A program made the position numbers and the translations under genes. The notes beneath the pieces are model-generated. The model searched no databases. It saw only the letters and a program-made list of their open reading frames with translations, and was not told the DNA's origin. A stretch of 64,000 nt of DNA from an uncultured Rhodoferax sp. (GTDB taxonomy: Bacteria > Pseudomonadota > Gammaproteobacteria > Burkholderiales > Burkholderiaceae_C): contig NZ_CAMIHB010000007.1 of the NCBI RefSeq assembly GCF_946221635.1, positions 62,001 to 126,000 of the forward strand. The letters are read 5' to 3'. Shown here one piece after another: positions 33,292-43,330 of the stretch; within the stretch, counting starts at the first letter, position 1; each line of letters begins with the position of its first letter.

Positions 33292-35466
33292 CTACTGCGG
33301 AATGAAGCGCAGCCGGTAGATCAACGCGCTCTCGGCGTTCATGCGCGGCAGCGGCAGGCCCACGGCGGCCAGCCACGCGCCGTGGGCGGTGGGGGGCAGA
33401 GCAGTTTGGGCCCCGGCAGCCAGGGCCGCGTCGTTGAGCGGGCTGCTGGTCCAGTCGGGCGGCGTGGGGTCCAGCCGTTCGACGGTGTAGTGCGCCGCCG
33501 GGCGCAGCATGGGCAGGCGCAGCGGCGGGGTGTTGCGGTGGCTGGTGGGCGCGGTGCGGTAGACCAGCAGCAGCAGCTCACTCGCATTCGCATCGCCATG
33601 CGCTTGCCAGAGCACGCCGTCGCCGGCCTCGCCCAGCCAGACCTGGCCCGTGTGCAGGCGGTTGCGCAGCTGCTTGTACAGGCCCACCCAGCGGCTCAGT
33701 GCCATGCGCTCGGTGTCGCTCAGGTGGCGCACGTCGGCCTCAATGCCCAGGTGACCGCTCAGCGCCACGCCGGCGCGGAAGTTCAGGCCCTGGCTGCGGC
33801 CCGTGGTGTGGGCGGGTGCGGGGCCAATGTGGGCGCCCAGAATTTCGGGCGGCAGAAACTGCAGCGCACCGCGCTGGATGGCCACGCGCGACAAGGCATC
33901 GTTGCAGTCGCTGGTCCACACGCGGTGGGTGTGGGCCAGCACGCCCATATCGAGCCGGGCGCCGCCAGACGCGCAACTCTCGATCTCCAGCTGCGGGTGG
34001 GCGGCGCGCACGCGGTCCCACAGCGCATAGAGCGCGTGCACAAAACTGCGGTAGGCCGGCCGGCCCAGCGCGTTGCCCGCAGTGGTGAGGTCGCGGTTCA
34101 TGTCCCACTTCAGATAGGCAATGGGCACGTTCTGCAGCAGGGTGTCGAGCTTGGCAAACAGGTAGTCGGCCACTTCGGGGCGGGCCACGTCCAGCACCAG
34201 CTGGTTGCGCATGGTCAGCAGCGGCCGGCCTTCGAGTTGCAGTGCCCAGTCGGGGTGCGCGCGGAACAGCTGGCTGTCGGGGCTGACCATCTCGGGTTCC
34301 ACCCACAGGCCAAACTCCATGCCCAGTTCGTTCACATAGGCCGCCAGCGGCTGTAGGCCGTGCGGGTACTTGGTCGGATCGGGCCACCAGTCGCCCAGCG
34401 CAGCCTGGTCGCTGTGCCGACCCTGGAACCAGCCGTCGTCCAGCACAAAGCGCTCCACGCCCACGCTGGCCGCCGCTGCGGCCAGTGCGCGGATGTCGTC
34501 GGTGCGGTGGTCAAAGTAGACCGCCTCCCAGGTGTTGAGGTGCACCGGGCGCGGCCGCATGCGGCCACCGGGCCAGGGCAGGCGGGCGCGCACGGCGGTA
34601 TGGAAGTTGGCGGCCAGGCCGTTGAGGCCCTGCGTGGAGCAGCTGGCTACAAGCGTGGGCGTCTGCAAGGCCTCGCCCGCCGCCAGGCGCACCTCGCCGG
34701 GGGCCAGCCATTCGCCCATCTGCCACTGGTACTGCCCGTCGTGCAGCCATTCGATGGCCTGGCGGTGGTTGCCCGACCAGGCCAGGTGGGCGCCGTACAC
34801 AGTGCCCGTGTGTTGTGTGCTGCCCGGCGTGGTGACCACGGCGCCGGGGAAGCTGTCGTGCGAGGTGCGGCCACGCCGGTTCTCGCGCTGCCACAGGCTG
34901 CGCGAGAGCGCGTCTTCCTGCAGCTGGAATTCATGGGCCCACTGGCCGGTGTAGGAGCGCACGGTTTGCGTATCGCCTGGCAGGGGCAGCGTGCCGGCGG
35001 CCAGCCATTGCACGTCCAGCACGTTGTTGCCGGTGTTCTGCAGCTCGCTGCGCAGTTGCAGGACGTCGTGGGCATCCAGCGCCAGGTGCAGCGTCAGGCG
35101 CAACTGGGCAACATCGTCGGCCAAGTGGATGGTGATGTGCCGCCCGGGCTCTACGGTCTCCACCACGCAGCCCGTGAACTGCTGCGCAAACTGTTGGCCA
35201 CTGCGGTGCGCCAGCAAGGCGCTTTGCATGTACCAGCCCACGCCAAAGGTGGGCGCCACGCTCAGCGGTTGGTCGAACTCCATGCTGCTGGGTGGGATGG
35301 CCCGGCCGTCGCGCAGCGGGGCCAGGGGAACGCAGTTGTCCGGCAAGCGTGGACCCCAGTAGCGCCACAGCGGCGCCTCATGTGGGCGCACTTCCAGCAC
35401 CACGCTGCTATGGGTGCCGTGCAGAACAGTAAAAGTGGCAGAGGCTTCAGGCGCGTGGGTAGGCAT
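33292..35466 (-). CDS. alpha-galactosidase, glycoside hydrolase family 36
   Basis: A 724-aa GH36 enzyme releasing alpha-linked galactose from melibiose or raffinose-type sugars. It has an N-terminal beta-sandwich, a catalytic barrel with FVLDDGWFQGRH, the nucleophile Asp455 in YLKWDMNRD, the substrate-binding ESCASGGARLDMG, and acid/base Asp520 in WTSDCNDAL. No signal peptide is seen, so it acts in the cytoplasm on sugar imported by the adjacent ABC transporter. It is the last gene of the lac-type operon, 33 bp after lacK. Confidence 0.93.
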   Translation of the reverse strand: MPTHAPEASATFTVLHGTHSSVVLEVRPHEAPLWRYWGPRLPDNCVPLAPLRDGRAIPPSSMEFDQPLSVAPTFGVGWYMQSALLAHRSGQQFAQQFTGCVVETVEPGRHITIHLADDVAQLRLTLHLALDAHDVLQLRSELQNTGNNVLDVQWLAAGTLPLPGDTQTVRSYTGQWAHEFQLQEDALSRSLWQRENRRGRTSHDSFPGAVVTTPGSTQHTGTVYGAHLAWSGNHRQAIEWLHDGQYQWQMGEWLAPGEVRLAAGEALQTPTLVASCSTQGLNGLAANFHTAVRARLPWPGGRMRPRPVHLNTWEAVYFDHRTDDIRALAAAAASVGVERFVLDDGWFQGRHSDQAALGDWWPDPTKYPHGLQPLAAYVNELGMEFGLWVEPEMVSPDSQLFRAHPDWALQLEGRPLLTMRNQLVLDVARPEVADYLFAKLDTLLQNVPIAYLKWDMNRDLTTAGNALGRPAYRSFVHALYALWDRVRAAHPQLEIESCASGGARLDMGVLAHTHRVWTSDCNDALSRVAIQRGALQFLPPEILGAHIGPAPAHTTGRSQGLNFRAGVALSGHLGIEADVRHLSDTERMALSRWVGLYKQLRNRLHTGQVWLGEAGDGVLWQAHGDANASELLLLVYRTAPTSHRNTPPLRLPMLRPAAHYTVERLDPTPPDWTSSPLNDAALAAGAQTALPPTAHGAWLAAVGLPLPRMNAESALIYRLRFIPQ

Positions 35467-35499
35467 GGACGGGGCAGGGCGCGGAACGGGAAATTCAGT

Positions 35500-36600
<1,101 letters not shown>

Positions 36601-36617
36601 GCTGTGTTCTCCTCGTC

Positions 36618-38855
36618 TTATTCTGCGCGCAGCGCCAGTACCTGTTCACCCATGCGGCGGGTGGATACGCGCACGGTGATGGGGCCCTTGGCGCCGGTGG
36701 TCTCTACCCAAAAGCCGGTAGTGCCGCCCTTGAGCGTGATGGCCGTCGGGCCCAGCAGGGTGGCCGCACCCTGCACATCCACCGCGACCACATCGTCCAG
36801 AAAGGGCAGCAGGCGACCGGCCTGGTCCAGCGCACGCACGATGACGCGGGTGGCGTCTTTCTCGTCTGCACGCAGCACCGTGTCGTCCACCTGCACCTGC
36901 AGGGTGGTGGGCAGCGGGTTGCCCGAGAGCTGGACCGTGGCGACGGCCTTGCCATTGAGGTAGCCGGTGACGGTGGCGTCGCGCCACAGCATGCCCCAGG
37001 CGCCCAGGTCGTTCATGTTCACATGGCGGCTGTCAAAGATGACGGGGGCGTGGGGCAGATGGGGGTAGCGCTCGCGGTCGGGCTCGGCGCGCTTGGGCGC
37101 GAAGTCGCCTACCTTGAGTTCCACATAGTCGCAGTTGGTCAGCACGATGAGGGGCAACACTTCGCAACGGTCCTTCTCGCCACGCGCCCAGTAGGTCACG
37201 GGCTCGAGCACGATCTGTTCGGCCGGGCTGCACTGGCTGGTGTAGCCCCAGGCGGCGAACTTCGGTTCGCGGAAGATGTCCATCACGCCGTGGTGGCAGA
37301 TGCGATCGCCCGCACCGAAGTCCTTGTGCGTGTTGTAGTCGTACATGCACCAGCCGATGGCGCCGCTGATGACCGGGTTCTCGTAGGCCTTGTTCAGCAC
37401 ATCCAGGTGGCGTTTCACATGCTCGGCCTGGCGGTCTTCCGGGTCGATGCGCTTGGTGGGGTACATATGGCCGTTGAATTCGGTCACCAGGTAGGGCACC
37501 TCGTGGTCCAGGCCGGTCACCTCGCGCGGCTTGCGCAGCGGTGTGGGGGCCACGCCCTTCATCCACTCGTCGGTGGCCACATGGCAGAAGTCGTTGACGG
37601 TGTAGACGTCTTCGAGCAGCTCGCTGTTTTCGATGTAGCGCACGCCGCCGGTCTGGCGCGTGCTGTCCAGGCTGCGGGCCATGGCGTTGGTGCGGGTGTA
37701 GAAGTCGTGGTTGTCCTGCGACTCGTTGATGCGCACGCCCCAGATGATGATGGAGGGGTGGTTCCAGTCGCGCTCGACCATGCGGCGCACGTTCTCCACC
37801 GACTCGTCCTGCCAGGCCTGGCCGCCAATGTGCTGCCAGCCCGGGATTTCTTCAAACACCAGCAGGCCGATCTCGTCGCAGCGGTCCAGGAAATAGGTGG
37901 ACTGCGGGTAGTGCGAGGTGCGCACCAGGTTGCACCTGAGCACGTCCTTCATCACGTCGGCATCCTTGGCCTGGGCGCGCTGACCCATGGCGTAGCCCAC
38001 ATAGGGGAAGCTCTGGTGGCGGTTCAGGCCGCGGATCTTGAGGGGCTTGCCGTTGAGGAAAAAACCTTCGGTCGTGAAGCGCGCGGTACGGAAGCCAAAG
38101 CGCGTGCTGAGCTGGTCGCCGTTGCTGAGCGTGGCGCGCAGCAGGTAGAGCTGGGGTGCGTCTGGCTCCCAGAGTTGCAGGCCGCCGAGTTCGGTAAATA
38201 CGGCGCTGAAGCCTTCACCCGACACGGCCACGGTCTGCTGGTGCAGCACGGTGCCGTCCACGGTGCACAGCTCCACCAGCGCATTGCCGCTGACTGCCGC
38301 ATGGCCGGGGTTGGCGATAAAGCCTTTCACCCGCACGCCCTTGGCGTCGCTGAGTTCGTTCGATGTCTCGACCTTGAGGTTGGCGATGGAGACAGGGTCC
38401 GTCACCTGCAGCCATACATCGCGGTAGATGCCGGCGTAGGTCAGGTAGTCGATCTGGCCGCCGAAGGGCGGGATCTCGGGGTTTTCGCTGCCGTCGACCT
38501 TCACGGTGATGAGGTTGTCGCCGTCCTTGAGCAGGCCGGTGAGGCGCGCGCTGAAAGGGGTGTAGCCGTCCTTGTGGGCGGCAACCTGCTGGCCGTTGAC
38601 CCAGACTACGCTGTTGGCCATGGCGCCGTCAAAGCGCAGGCTCACCTCGCGGCCGGCCCAGGCCGGCTGCCAGGCCAGGGTGGTCTGGTAGCCAAATTCC
38701 TTTTGGTAGCTGCGCTCGTCCAGGTAGGTCAGGTCCAGGTCCACCGCGTTGTGCGGCAGGCGCACAGCGGTGCCGGAGGCCGCTTGGCGGATGAGTTCGG
38801 ACGAAAAAGAGGTGTGAAAGGTCCAGCCCGAGACGAGCTTGGTAACGGTACGCAT
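36618..38855 (-). CDS. lacZ: beta-galactosidase-like glycoside hydrolase family 2
   Basis: A 745-aa GH2 enzyme. It has an N-terminal sugar-binding jelly roll (GRE..LRFDGAMANSVVWVNG), an Ig-like domain, and a TIM barrel with RGLNRHQSFPYVG, HYPQSTYFLDRCDEIG, acid/base Glu378 in WGVRINESQD and nucleophile Glu459 in YLVTEFNGH. It is shorter than E. coli LacZ and similar in size to the Agrobacterium enzyme. No signal peptide. It would split lactose or other beta-galactosides in the cytoplasm, though GH2 also includes beta-glucuronidases and mannosidases. It lies between the lacG permease and lacK. Confidence 0.87.
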   Translation of the reverse strand: MRTVTKLVSGWTFHTSFSSELIRQAASGTAVRLPHNAVDLDLTYLDERSYQKEFGYQTTLAWQPAWAGREVSLRFDGAMANSVVWVNGQQVAAHKDGYTPFSARLTGLLKDGDNLITVKVDGSENPEIPPFGGQIDYLTYAGIYRDVWLQVTDPVSIANLKVETSNELSDAKGVRVKGFIANPGHAAVSGNALVELCTVDGTVLHQQTVAVSGEGFSAVFTELGGLQLWEPDAPQLYLLRATLSNGDQLSTRFGFRTARFTTEGFFLNGKPLKIRGLNRHQSFPYVGYAMGQRAQAKDADVMKDVLRCNLVRTSHYPQSTYFLDRCDEIGLLVFEEIPGWQHIGGQAWQDESVENVRRMVERDWNHPSIIIWGVRINESQDNHDFYTRTNAMARSLDSTRQTGGVRYIENSELLEDVYTVNDFCHVATDEWMKGVAPTPLRKPREVTGLDHEVPYLVTEFNGHMYPTKRIDPEDRQAEHVKRHLDVLNKAYENPVISGAIGWCMYDYNTHKDFGAGDRICHHGVMDIFREPKFAAWGYTSQCSPAEQIVLEPVTYWARGEKDRCEVLPLIVLTNCDYVELKVGDFAPKRAEPDRERYPHLPHAPVIFDSRHVNMNDLGAWGMLWRDATVTGYLNGKAVATVQLSGNPLPTTLQVQVDDTVLRADEKDATRVIVRALDQAGRLLPFLDDVVAVDVQGAATLLGPTAITLKGGTTGFWVETTGAKGPITVRVSTRRMGEQVLALRAE

Positions 38856-38864
38856 GAGAAAACC

Positions 38865-39683
38865 TTATTTGACGGAGCCCAGCATGCCCTGTACGAACTG
38901 CCGTTGCATTGCGAAGAACACCACGAGGGTGGGAAGGGTGGCGAGCACGGCAGCGACCATGATCACGCCGAAATCCGGGAAGTAGGCCGAGCCCAGCGAG
39001 GACAGCACCAGGGTGATGGTCTTGAGCTCGGGCGACTGCAGCACGATGAGGGGCCAGAGGAAGTTGTTCCAGGCCGCCATGAACACGATGATGAACGCCG
39101 CGGCGTAGGTGGAGCGCATCACCGGCACATAGACAAACAGGAAGATCTGCCATTCCTTGAGGCCGTCCAGGCGCGCGGCTTCACGCAGCTCGGAGGGGAA
39201 GGCCTTGGTGCTCTGGCGGAAGTAGAAGACGATGTAGGCCGAGGCCAGTACGGGCAGCACCACGGCCAGGTGGGTGTCGAGCAGGTCGAACTTGGCCATC
39301 AGGATGAACAGCGGGATCATCAGCGCAGCAAACGGCACCATGAGCGTAAGCAGCAGGCCGTTGTAGACGCGCTCACGCGCTCTGGAGCTGAACACCTCGA
39401 AGCCGTAGCCCGCCATGGACGAGATCAGCAGGGTGAAGAAGCCGCCGATGACGGCGATCTTTCCGGAATTCCAGAAAATCTGGGCGACATCAAAGGTCTT
39501 GCCCAGTTTGGCCAGGTTGTCCAGCAAGGCGTTGCCCGGTGTGAATTTGCCCTTGGTCACATCGACGGACGGGTTGGTGGCGCTGATCGCCATCCACGCG
39601 AACGGGAACAGGGACAGCAAGGCCATGATCCCGAGGAACACATAGACCCCGGCCATACGGAATTTTTCAGCCCAGTTGCTCAT
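38865..39683 (-). CDS. lacG: LacG-type ABC sugar permease
   Basis: A 272-aa inner-membrane permease of the MalG class with about six transmembrane segments and the EAA loop ELREAARLDGLKEWQIFLFVYVPVM (written in part), which contacts the ATPase. It pairs with LacF. The start is 1 nt after the lacF stop (TGACATG), so the two are coupled, and it is 9 bp before lacZ. Confidence 0.9.
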   Translation of the reverse strand: MSNWAEKFRMAGVYVFLGIMALLSLFPFAWMAISATNPSVDVTKGKFTPGNALLDNLAKLGKTFDVAQIFWNSGKIAVIGGFFTLLISSMAGYGFEVFSSRARERVYNGLLLTLMVPFAALMIPLFILMAKFDLLDTHLAVVLPVLASAYIVFYFRQSTKAFPSELREAARLDGLKEWQIFLFVYVPVMRSTYAAAFIIVFMAAWNNFLWPLIVLQSPELKTITLVLSSLGSAYFPDFGVIMVAAVLATLPTLVVFFAMQRQFVQGMLGSVK

Positions 39684-39684
39684 G

Positions 39685-40581
39685 TCAGTTGCGCTCCCGT
39701 GCGGCGTAGAACTGGATGAAGGCCAGCACGGCGACCAGGGCCACGATCACGTAGGACACGGTGGCGGCGTAGCCGAAGTTGGGCACGAACTTGAAGGACA
39801 GGTTGTAGATGTACATGGACAGCGTGAGCGTGTTGTCCGAGAACACGGTGCCCACGGTGGTGATGTTCATGGGTTCGTCAAACAGCTGCAGCGTGCCGAT
39901 GGTCGACGTCACCGTGGTGAACAGGATCACCGGCTTGAGCATGGGAATGGTGATGGAGACAAAGCGGCGATAGGCCGAGATGCCGTCGATGCGGGCGGCC
40001 TCGTAGATCGACTTGTCGATGTTCTGCATGGCCGCCAGATAGAAGATCATGTTGTAGCCGGTCCAGCGCCAGGTGATGGCGATGATGATGACCACCTTGG
40101 ACCAGAACGGGTCGTTGAGCCAGGGGATGGGTTCACTGATGAGGCCCAGCCACGCGAGCGCGTGGTTCACCAGGCCGTCATAGGAAAACATGCTCTTGAA
40201 GACCACCGAATACGCGACCAGCGAGGTCACGCAGGGCAGGAACACGGCCGTGCGCAACAGCCCGCGAAAGCGCAGGTTGGGCATGTTCAGGCACGAGGCC
40301 ATGACCAGCGCCAGCAAGAGCATGATGGGCACCTGGATCACCAGGAAGATGCAGGTGTTGGTCAATGCCCTGAGGAACACAGGGTCGTTGACCAGACGTT
40401 GCACATTGCCCGCGCCTACGAATTCAACCACCGTCCCTTGCCCGGCGTGCAGGGACATCCACAGCGACTGGAGGATCGGCCAGGCCATGAAGACCCCGAT
40501 CAGCGCCAGCGCGGTGGAAACAAAGAGCCAACCGTTGACGTCGTAAAAACGCCGGTAGCTGGTCGTAGGCGTGGGCCCCAT
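39685..40581 (-). CDS. lacF: LacF-type ABC sugar permease
   Basis: A 298-aa inner-membrane permease of the MalF/UgpA class, about six transmembrane segments, EAA loop IYEAARIDGISAYRRF followed by ITIPMLKP. N-terminal region lacks the large periplasmic loop of E. coli MalF, as usual for CUT1 disaccharide systems. It forms the translocation pore with LacG. Start at ATG 40581. Confidence 0.9.
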   Translation of the reverse strand: MGPTPTTSYRRFYDVNGWLFVSTALALIGVFMAWPILQSLWMSLHAGQGTVVEFVGAGNVQRLVNDPVFLRALTNTCIFLVIQVPIMLLLALVMASCLNMPNLRFRGLLRTAVFLPCVTSLVAYSVVFKSMFSYDGLVNHALAWLGLISEPIPWLNDPFWSKVVIIIAITWRWTGYNMIFYLAAMQNIDKSIYEAARIDGISAYRRFVSITIPMLKPVILFTTVTSTIGTLQLFDEPMNITTVGTVFSDNTLTLSMYIYNLSFKFVPNFGYAATVSYVIVALVAVLAFIQFYAARERN

Positions 40582-40601
40582 GGTGCTCCTTTGCTTGCTG
40601 C

Positions 40602-41888
40602 TTACTTGATTTGCGAGGCGAGCTGGTTGTGGATGTTCTCCAGCGCCTTCTCCACCGGCAGGCCCTGGGCCAGCGCGGGCAGCTGGGCGGCCACGGCAGC
40701 GTCACCCTCGGCGGTGTAGATGCCGTAGTTCACGCTGGGTACCTTGCCCATCCAGTCGCTGAACTGCTGCCACACCTTGGCGCCACCGAAGAAGGGGTCG
40801 GCTTCGGCGTAGGCCTTGCCATTGCGCGAGGCCAGCAGGGAGCCCACGGCACCGCGCGATTGCAGGATGGTTTGGTAGAAGTCCACGTCCTTGGCGTAGA
40901 TCTCGTTCAGGAAGTCGGCGGCGGCGGCCTTTTCCTTGCCGCTGGAGAGCACGTACCAGCTGGAACCACCCAGGTTGGAAGCGTTCACGGCGCCGGGCAC
41001 CTCCAGGCGCGGTGTGGCGGCCACAGCCCACTTGCCGGCTTGGCTGGCTTCGGCCTTGACCGAGCCGGTGATCCACACGCCGGTAATGACGGACGCGACG
41101 TCCCCCTTGTTCAGCGCGCCGGTCCACTCGCCCCAGCCCGAGGTGGGCTTGTAGATGCCGCTGGACATGAACTTGGCCTGCACCTGCAGGGCCGCCTTCA
41201 GGGCGGGGTTGTTCTTGATGTCGAGCTTGCCGTCCTTGTCGAAGTACCAGCGGCCGGCCGACTGCATCATGATGCGGATGCTGGCGATGTCCTGCGGGTC
41301 CATGGCAAACATCTTCTTGCCGGTCTTGGCTTCGACCTGCTTGCCGATCTCGATGTAGCGGTCCCAGGTGATGTTTTGCATGTCCTTGTCGCTGAAGCCG
41401 GCCTGCTTGATCAGGTCGCTGCGGTAGTACATGCCGGACACGCCGGTGTCAAAGGGCACGCCATAGACCTTGCCGTTCAGGGTCATGAGGTTGACCTTGT
41501 AGCTGGCAAAGCCCTTGTGGTCCACCTTGCCGGACAGGGGTTCGAAGGCGCCGGGGAAGGAGCGCAGGTACTTGGGTGCGTTGTAGTCTTCCACCAGCAC
41601 GATGTCGGGCAGGGTCTTGGTCACGCCGGAGGCCAGCGTGGTCTGCAGCTTCTGCTCCAGGTCGCCCTTGGCCATGTCCACGATCTTGAAGGTCGTGCCG
41701 GGGTGCTTGGCGGTGTAGCGCTTGGCCGCCTCTTGCATGATGGCGATGTTGAAGTTGGGGTCCCAGGCCCAGACGGTGACTTCACCGGCGTGGGCGGCGT
41801 GGCTGGCCATCAGGCCGGTGGTGCCCAAAGCCAGGCCGATCATGGCGCTGCAAGTGGCGCGGAGGGTGCTGCGTTTTGTGAAATTCAT
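40602..41888 (-). CDS. lacE: LacE-type periplasmic sugar-binding protein
   Basis: A 428-aa extracellular solute-binding protein, family 1, with a signal peptide cleaved after SHAAHA (about residue 35). The mature part begins GEVTVWAWDPNFNIAIMQEA and includes GVPFDTGVSGMYYRSDL and GIYTAEGDAAVAAQLPAL, typical of LacE-like lactose-binding proteins. First gene of the operon. Start ATG 41888 is used because the longer frame runs upstream through the operator region. Confidence 0.9.
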   Translation of the reverse strand: MNFTKRSTLRATCSAMIGLALGTTGLMASHAAHAGEVTVWAWDPNFNIAIMQEAAKRYTAKHPGTTFKIVDMAKGDLEQKLQTTLASGVTKTLPDIVLVEDYNAPKYLRSFPGAFEPLSGKVDHKGFASYKVNLMTLNGKVYGVPFDTGVSGMYYRSDLIKQAGFSDKDMQNITWDRYIEIGKQVEAKTGKKMFAMDPQDIASIRIMMQSAGRWYFDKDGKLDIKNNPALKAALQVQAKFMSSGIYKPTSGWGEWTGALNKGDVASVITGVWITGSVKAEASQAGKWAVAATPRLEVPGAVNASNLGGSSWYVLSSGKEKAAAADFLNEIYAKDVDFYQTILQSRGAVGSLLASRNGKAYAEADPFFGGAKVWQQFSDWMGKVPSVNYGIYTAEGDAAVAAQLPALAQGLPVEKALENIHNQLASQIK

Positions 41889-42019
41889 GGGTGTTTTCCT
41901 GTCTCTCTCTGTGTCAATGAATGTGTTGGGCAAGTGGCGCCGAGTAGAACATCGGGGACGCCGGCTTGTTGTCTCCGGTAAGCGTGTGATGACGGTAGTC
42001 CGACGGGCATCCTTTCCAA

Positions 42020-42038
42020 AATTTAAGCGGTTAAATTT
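42020..42038. promoter_or_regulatory. LacI-family operator, copy 1
   Basis: AATTTAAGCGGTTAAATTT: near-palindromic half sites AATTTAA / TTAAATT around a GC-rich centre, typical of LacI-family operators. Repeated exactly at 42122. Confidence 0.8.
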
Positions 42039-42121
42039 CTGCGCCGACCTGAGGCCCAGACTTGCCTCGTACTGGAGGAGCGACATTCCGGAAGCCCCAT
42101 CCAGGCACCGCAAAAACAAAT

Positions 42122-42140
42122 AATTTAAGCGGTTAAATTT
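42122..42140. promoter_or_regulatory. LacI-family operator, copy 2
   Basis: The same 19 bases as copy 1, with centres 102 bp apart (close to ten helical turns), which would suit a repression loop. Confidence 0.8.
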
Positions 42141-42179
42141 GGCAATTTTTGGAGTATACCTAGGGGAATCCGGAAGCGT

Positions 42180-42209
42180 GCCACCCCCTAGGGTAAATCC
42201 TAGGGTGGC
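42180..42209 (+). promoter_or_regulatory. CCTAGG-containing inverted repeat before the LacI-type gene
   Basis: GCCACCC...CCTAGGG faces CCTAGGGTGGC with a one-base bulge and a short AAAT centre; another CCTAGG lies at 42159-42164. It ends 39 bp before the regulator ATG and may be a leader hairpin or a further protein site. Confidence 0.45.
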
Positions 42210-42248
42210 AGACGCTCCACAATCCTGACCTTTCGGAGCAATGCACAG

Positions 42249-43265
42249 ATGGCAACCTTGAGTGAAGTCGCACGCCTGGCGGGGGTCACCACGGCCACGG
42301 TGTCCAACGTGCTGCGCAACACGCAAAAGGTCAAACCCGCCACGGTGCAGAAGGTGCAGGAAGCCATTGCCGCCACCGGCTACCGGCCCAACCTCATGGC
42401 GCGTGCGCTGGCGGAGGGCAAGTCGTCCATGGTGGCGCTGGTGCTGCCCGACATCAACAACCCCTTCTACCCCGAGCTGGTGCGGGTGGCCGAGCGCGTG
42501 GCGCGCCACCGCAACTACTTCCTCATGGTCTGCAACACCGACCAGCGCCCCGACATCGGCCGCGCCTACCTGCAGCAGATCGCCGGTACCCTGGCCGACG
42601 GTGTGCTGGTGCTGCATGCAGGCATTGGTGCGGACGATATCCATGATCTGCAGATCCGGCGCTCACCCATCGTGCTGGCCTCGGAAGAAAAGGTGAACCT
42701 GGGCGACAACATTCCCCACGTGGTGGTGAACTTTCCGCGCGCGGGCGAAATTGCGGCCCAGCACCTGTTGGAGCTGGGCCACCGCAAGATTGGCGTCATC
42801 GTGGGCTGCGGCCTGGAAGGCATGCAGGTCGGGCGCCTGGAAGGCTTCCGCCAGACCCTGCGGGCCGCGGGCGTGGAACTGCCCGAGACCGCGATCCGCA
42901 ATGTCAACGACACCGTGGTCAACGGCCACGAGGCGGCCGAATCGTTGTTGGCGCAGTACCCGGACCTGACGGCGCTGTTCTGCACCAACGACCTGCTGGC
43001 CTACGGCGCCTCGCAGGCGCTGGCGGACCACGGCATTCGCGTGCCGCAGGACGTGTCCCTCATCGGCGTGACCGACATCCAGCTCGCACGCGATATGCGC
43101 CCGGCACTGACCACCGTGGCCCTGGGCATCGAGCAGATCGCCACGCTCTCGGTCAATCTGCTGCTGGACCTGATCGAGAACCCGGCGCACCAGCCCACCA
43201 TCGTGCAGGTGCCGGATCCGGTGCTGGTGGTGCGCTCCTCCACCGGGCCGGTGCGGTCGGTCTGA
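42249..43265 (+). CDS. lacI: LacI/GalR-family repressor of the lac-type operon
   Basis: A 338-aa LacI-family regulator. N-terminal HTH TLSEVARLAGVTTATVSNVLRN (3-24) and hinge region YRPNLMARALAEGKS, followed by a periplasmic-binding-like effector domain (VLPDINNPFYPEL, FCTNDLLAYGASQAL). It is divergent from lacE with twin operators between, so it very probably represses the lacEFGZK-alpha-galactosidase operon until a galactoside binds. Followed by a dispersed repeat. Confidence 0.9.
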   Translation: MATLSEVARLAGVTTATVSNVLRNTQKVKPATVQKVQEAIAATGYRPNLMARALAEGKSSMVALVLPDINNPFYPELVRVAERVARHRNYFLMVCNTDQRPDIGRAYLQQIAGTLADGVLVLHAGIGADDIHDLQIRRSPIVLASEEKVNLGDNIPHVVVNFPRAGEIAAQHLLELGHRKIGVIVGCGLEGMQVGRLEGFRQTLRAAGVELPETAIRNVNDTVVNGHEAAESLLAQYPDLTALFCTNDLLAYGASQALADHGIRVPQDVSLIGVTDIQLARDMRPALTTVALGIEQIATLSVNLLLDLIENPAHQPTIVQVPDPVLVVRSSTGPVRSV

Positions 43266-43266
43266 T

Positions 43267-43320
43267 TGCTATCAAAAGAGAAGCTGCTCGCACAGTATTG
43301 ACGAGGGCTAGAGCCTGATT
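43267..43320 (+). repeat. dispersed repeat, copy 6
   Basis: Plus strand: 'gctatcaaaagagaagctgc' then 'tcgcacagtattgacgaggg' then 'ctagagcctgatt'. It fills the convergent gap between the lacI-type gene and the decarboxylase gene. Confidence 0.75.
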
Positions 43321-43330
43321 TGGCTTGGAA

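Larger units (their letters stand above)
41889..42248. promoter_or_regulatory. lacE/lacI divergent control region
   Basis: A 360-bp gap with no gene. It holds two nearly identical LacI-type operators (42020-42038 and 42122-42140), a CCTAGG-rich dyad (42180-42209), and the divergent promoters of the lacE operon and the regulator, whose -10/-35 elements I cannot place firmly. Confidence 0.7.

Noticed and set aside
40602..42644. 680-residue version of LacE starting far upstream
   Set aside because: It would run through the operators and into the divergent lacI gene; the signal peptide sits at ATG 41888.
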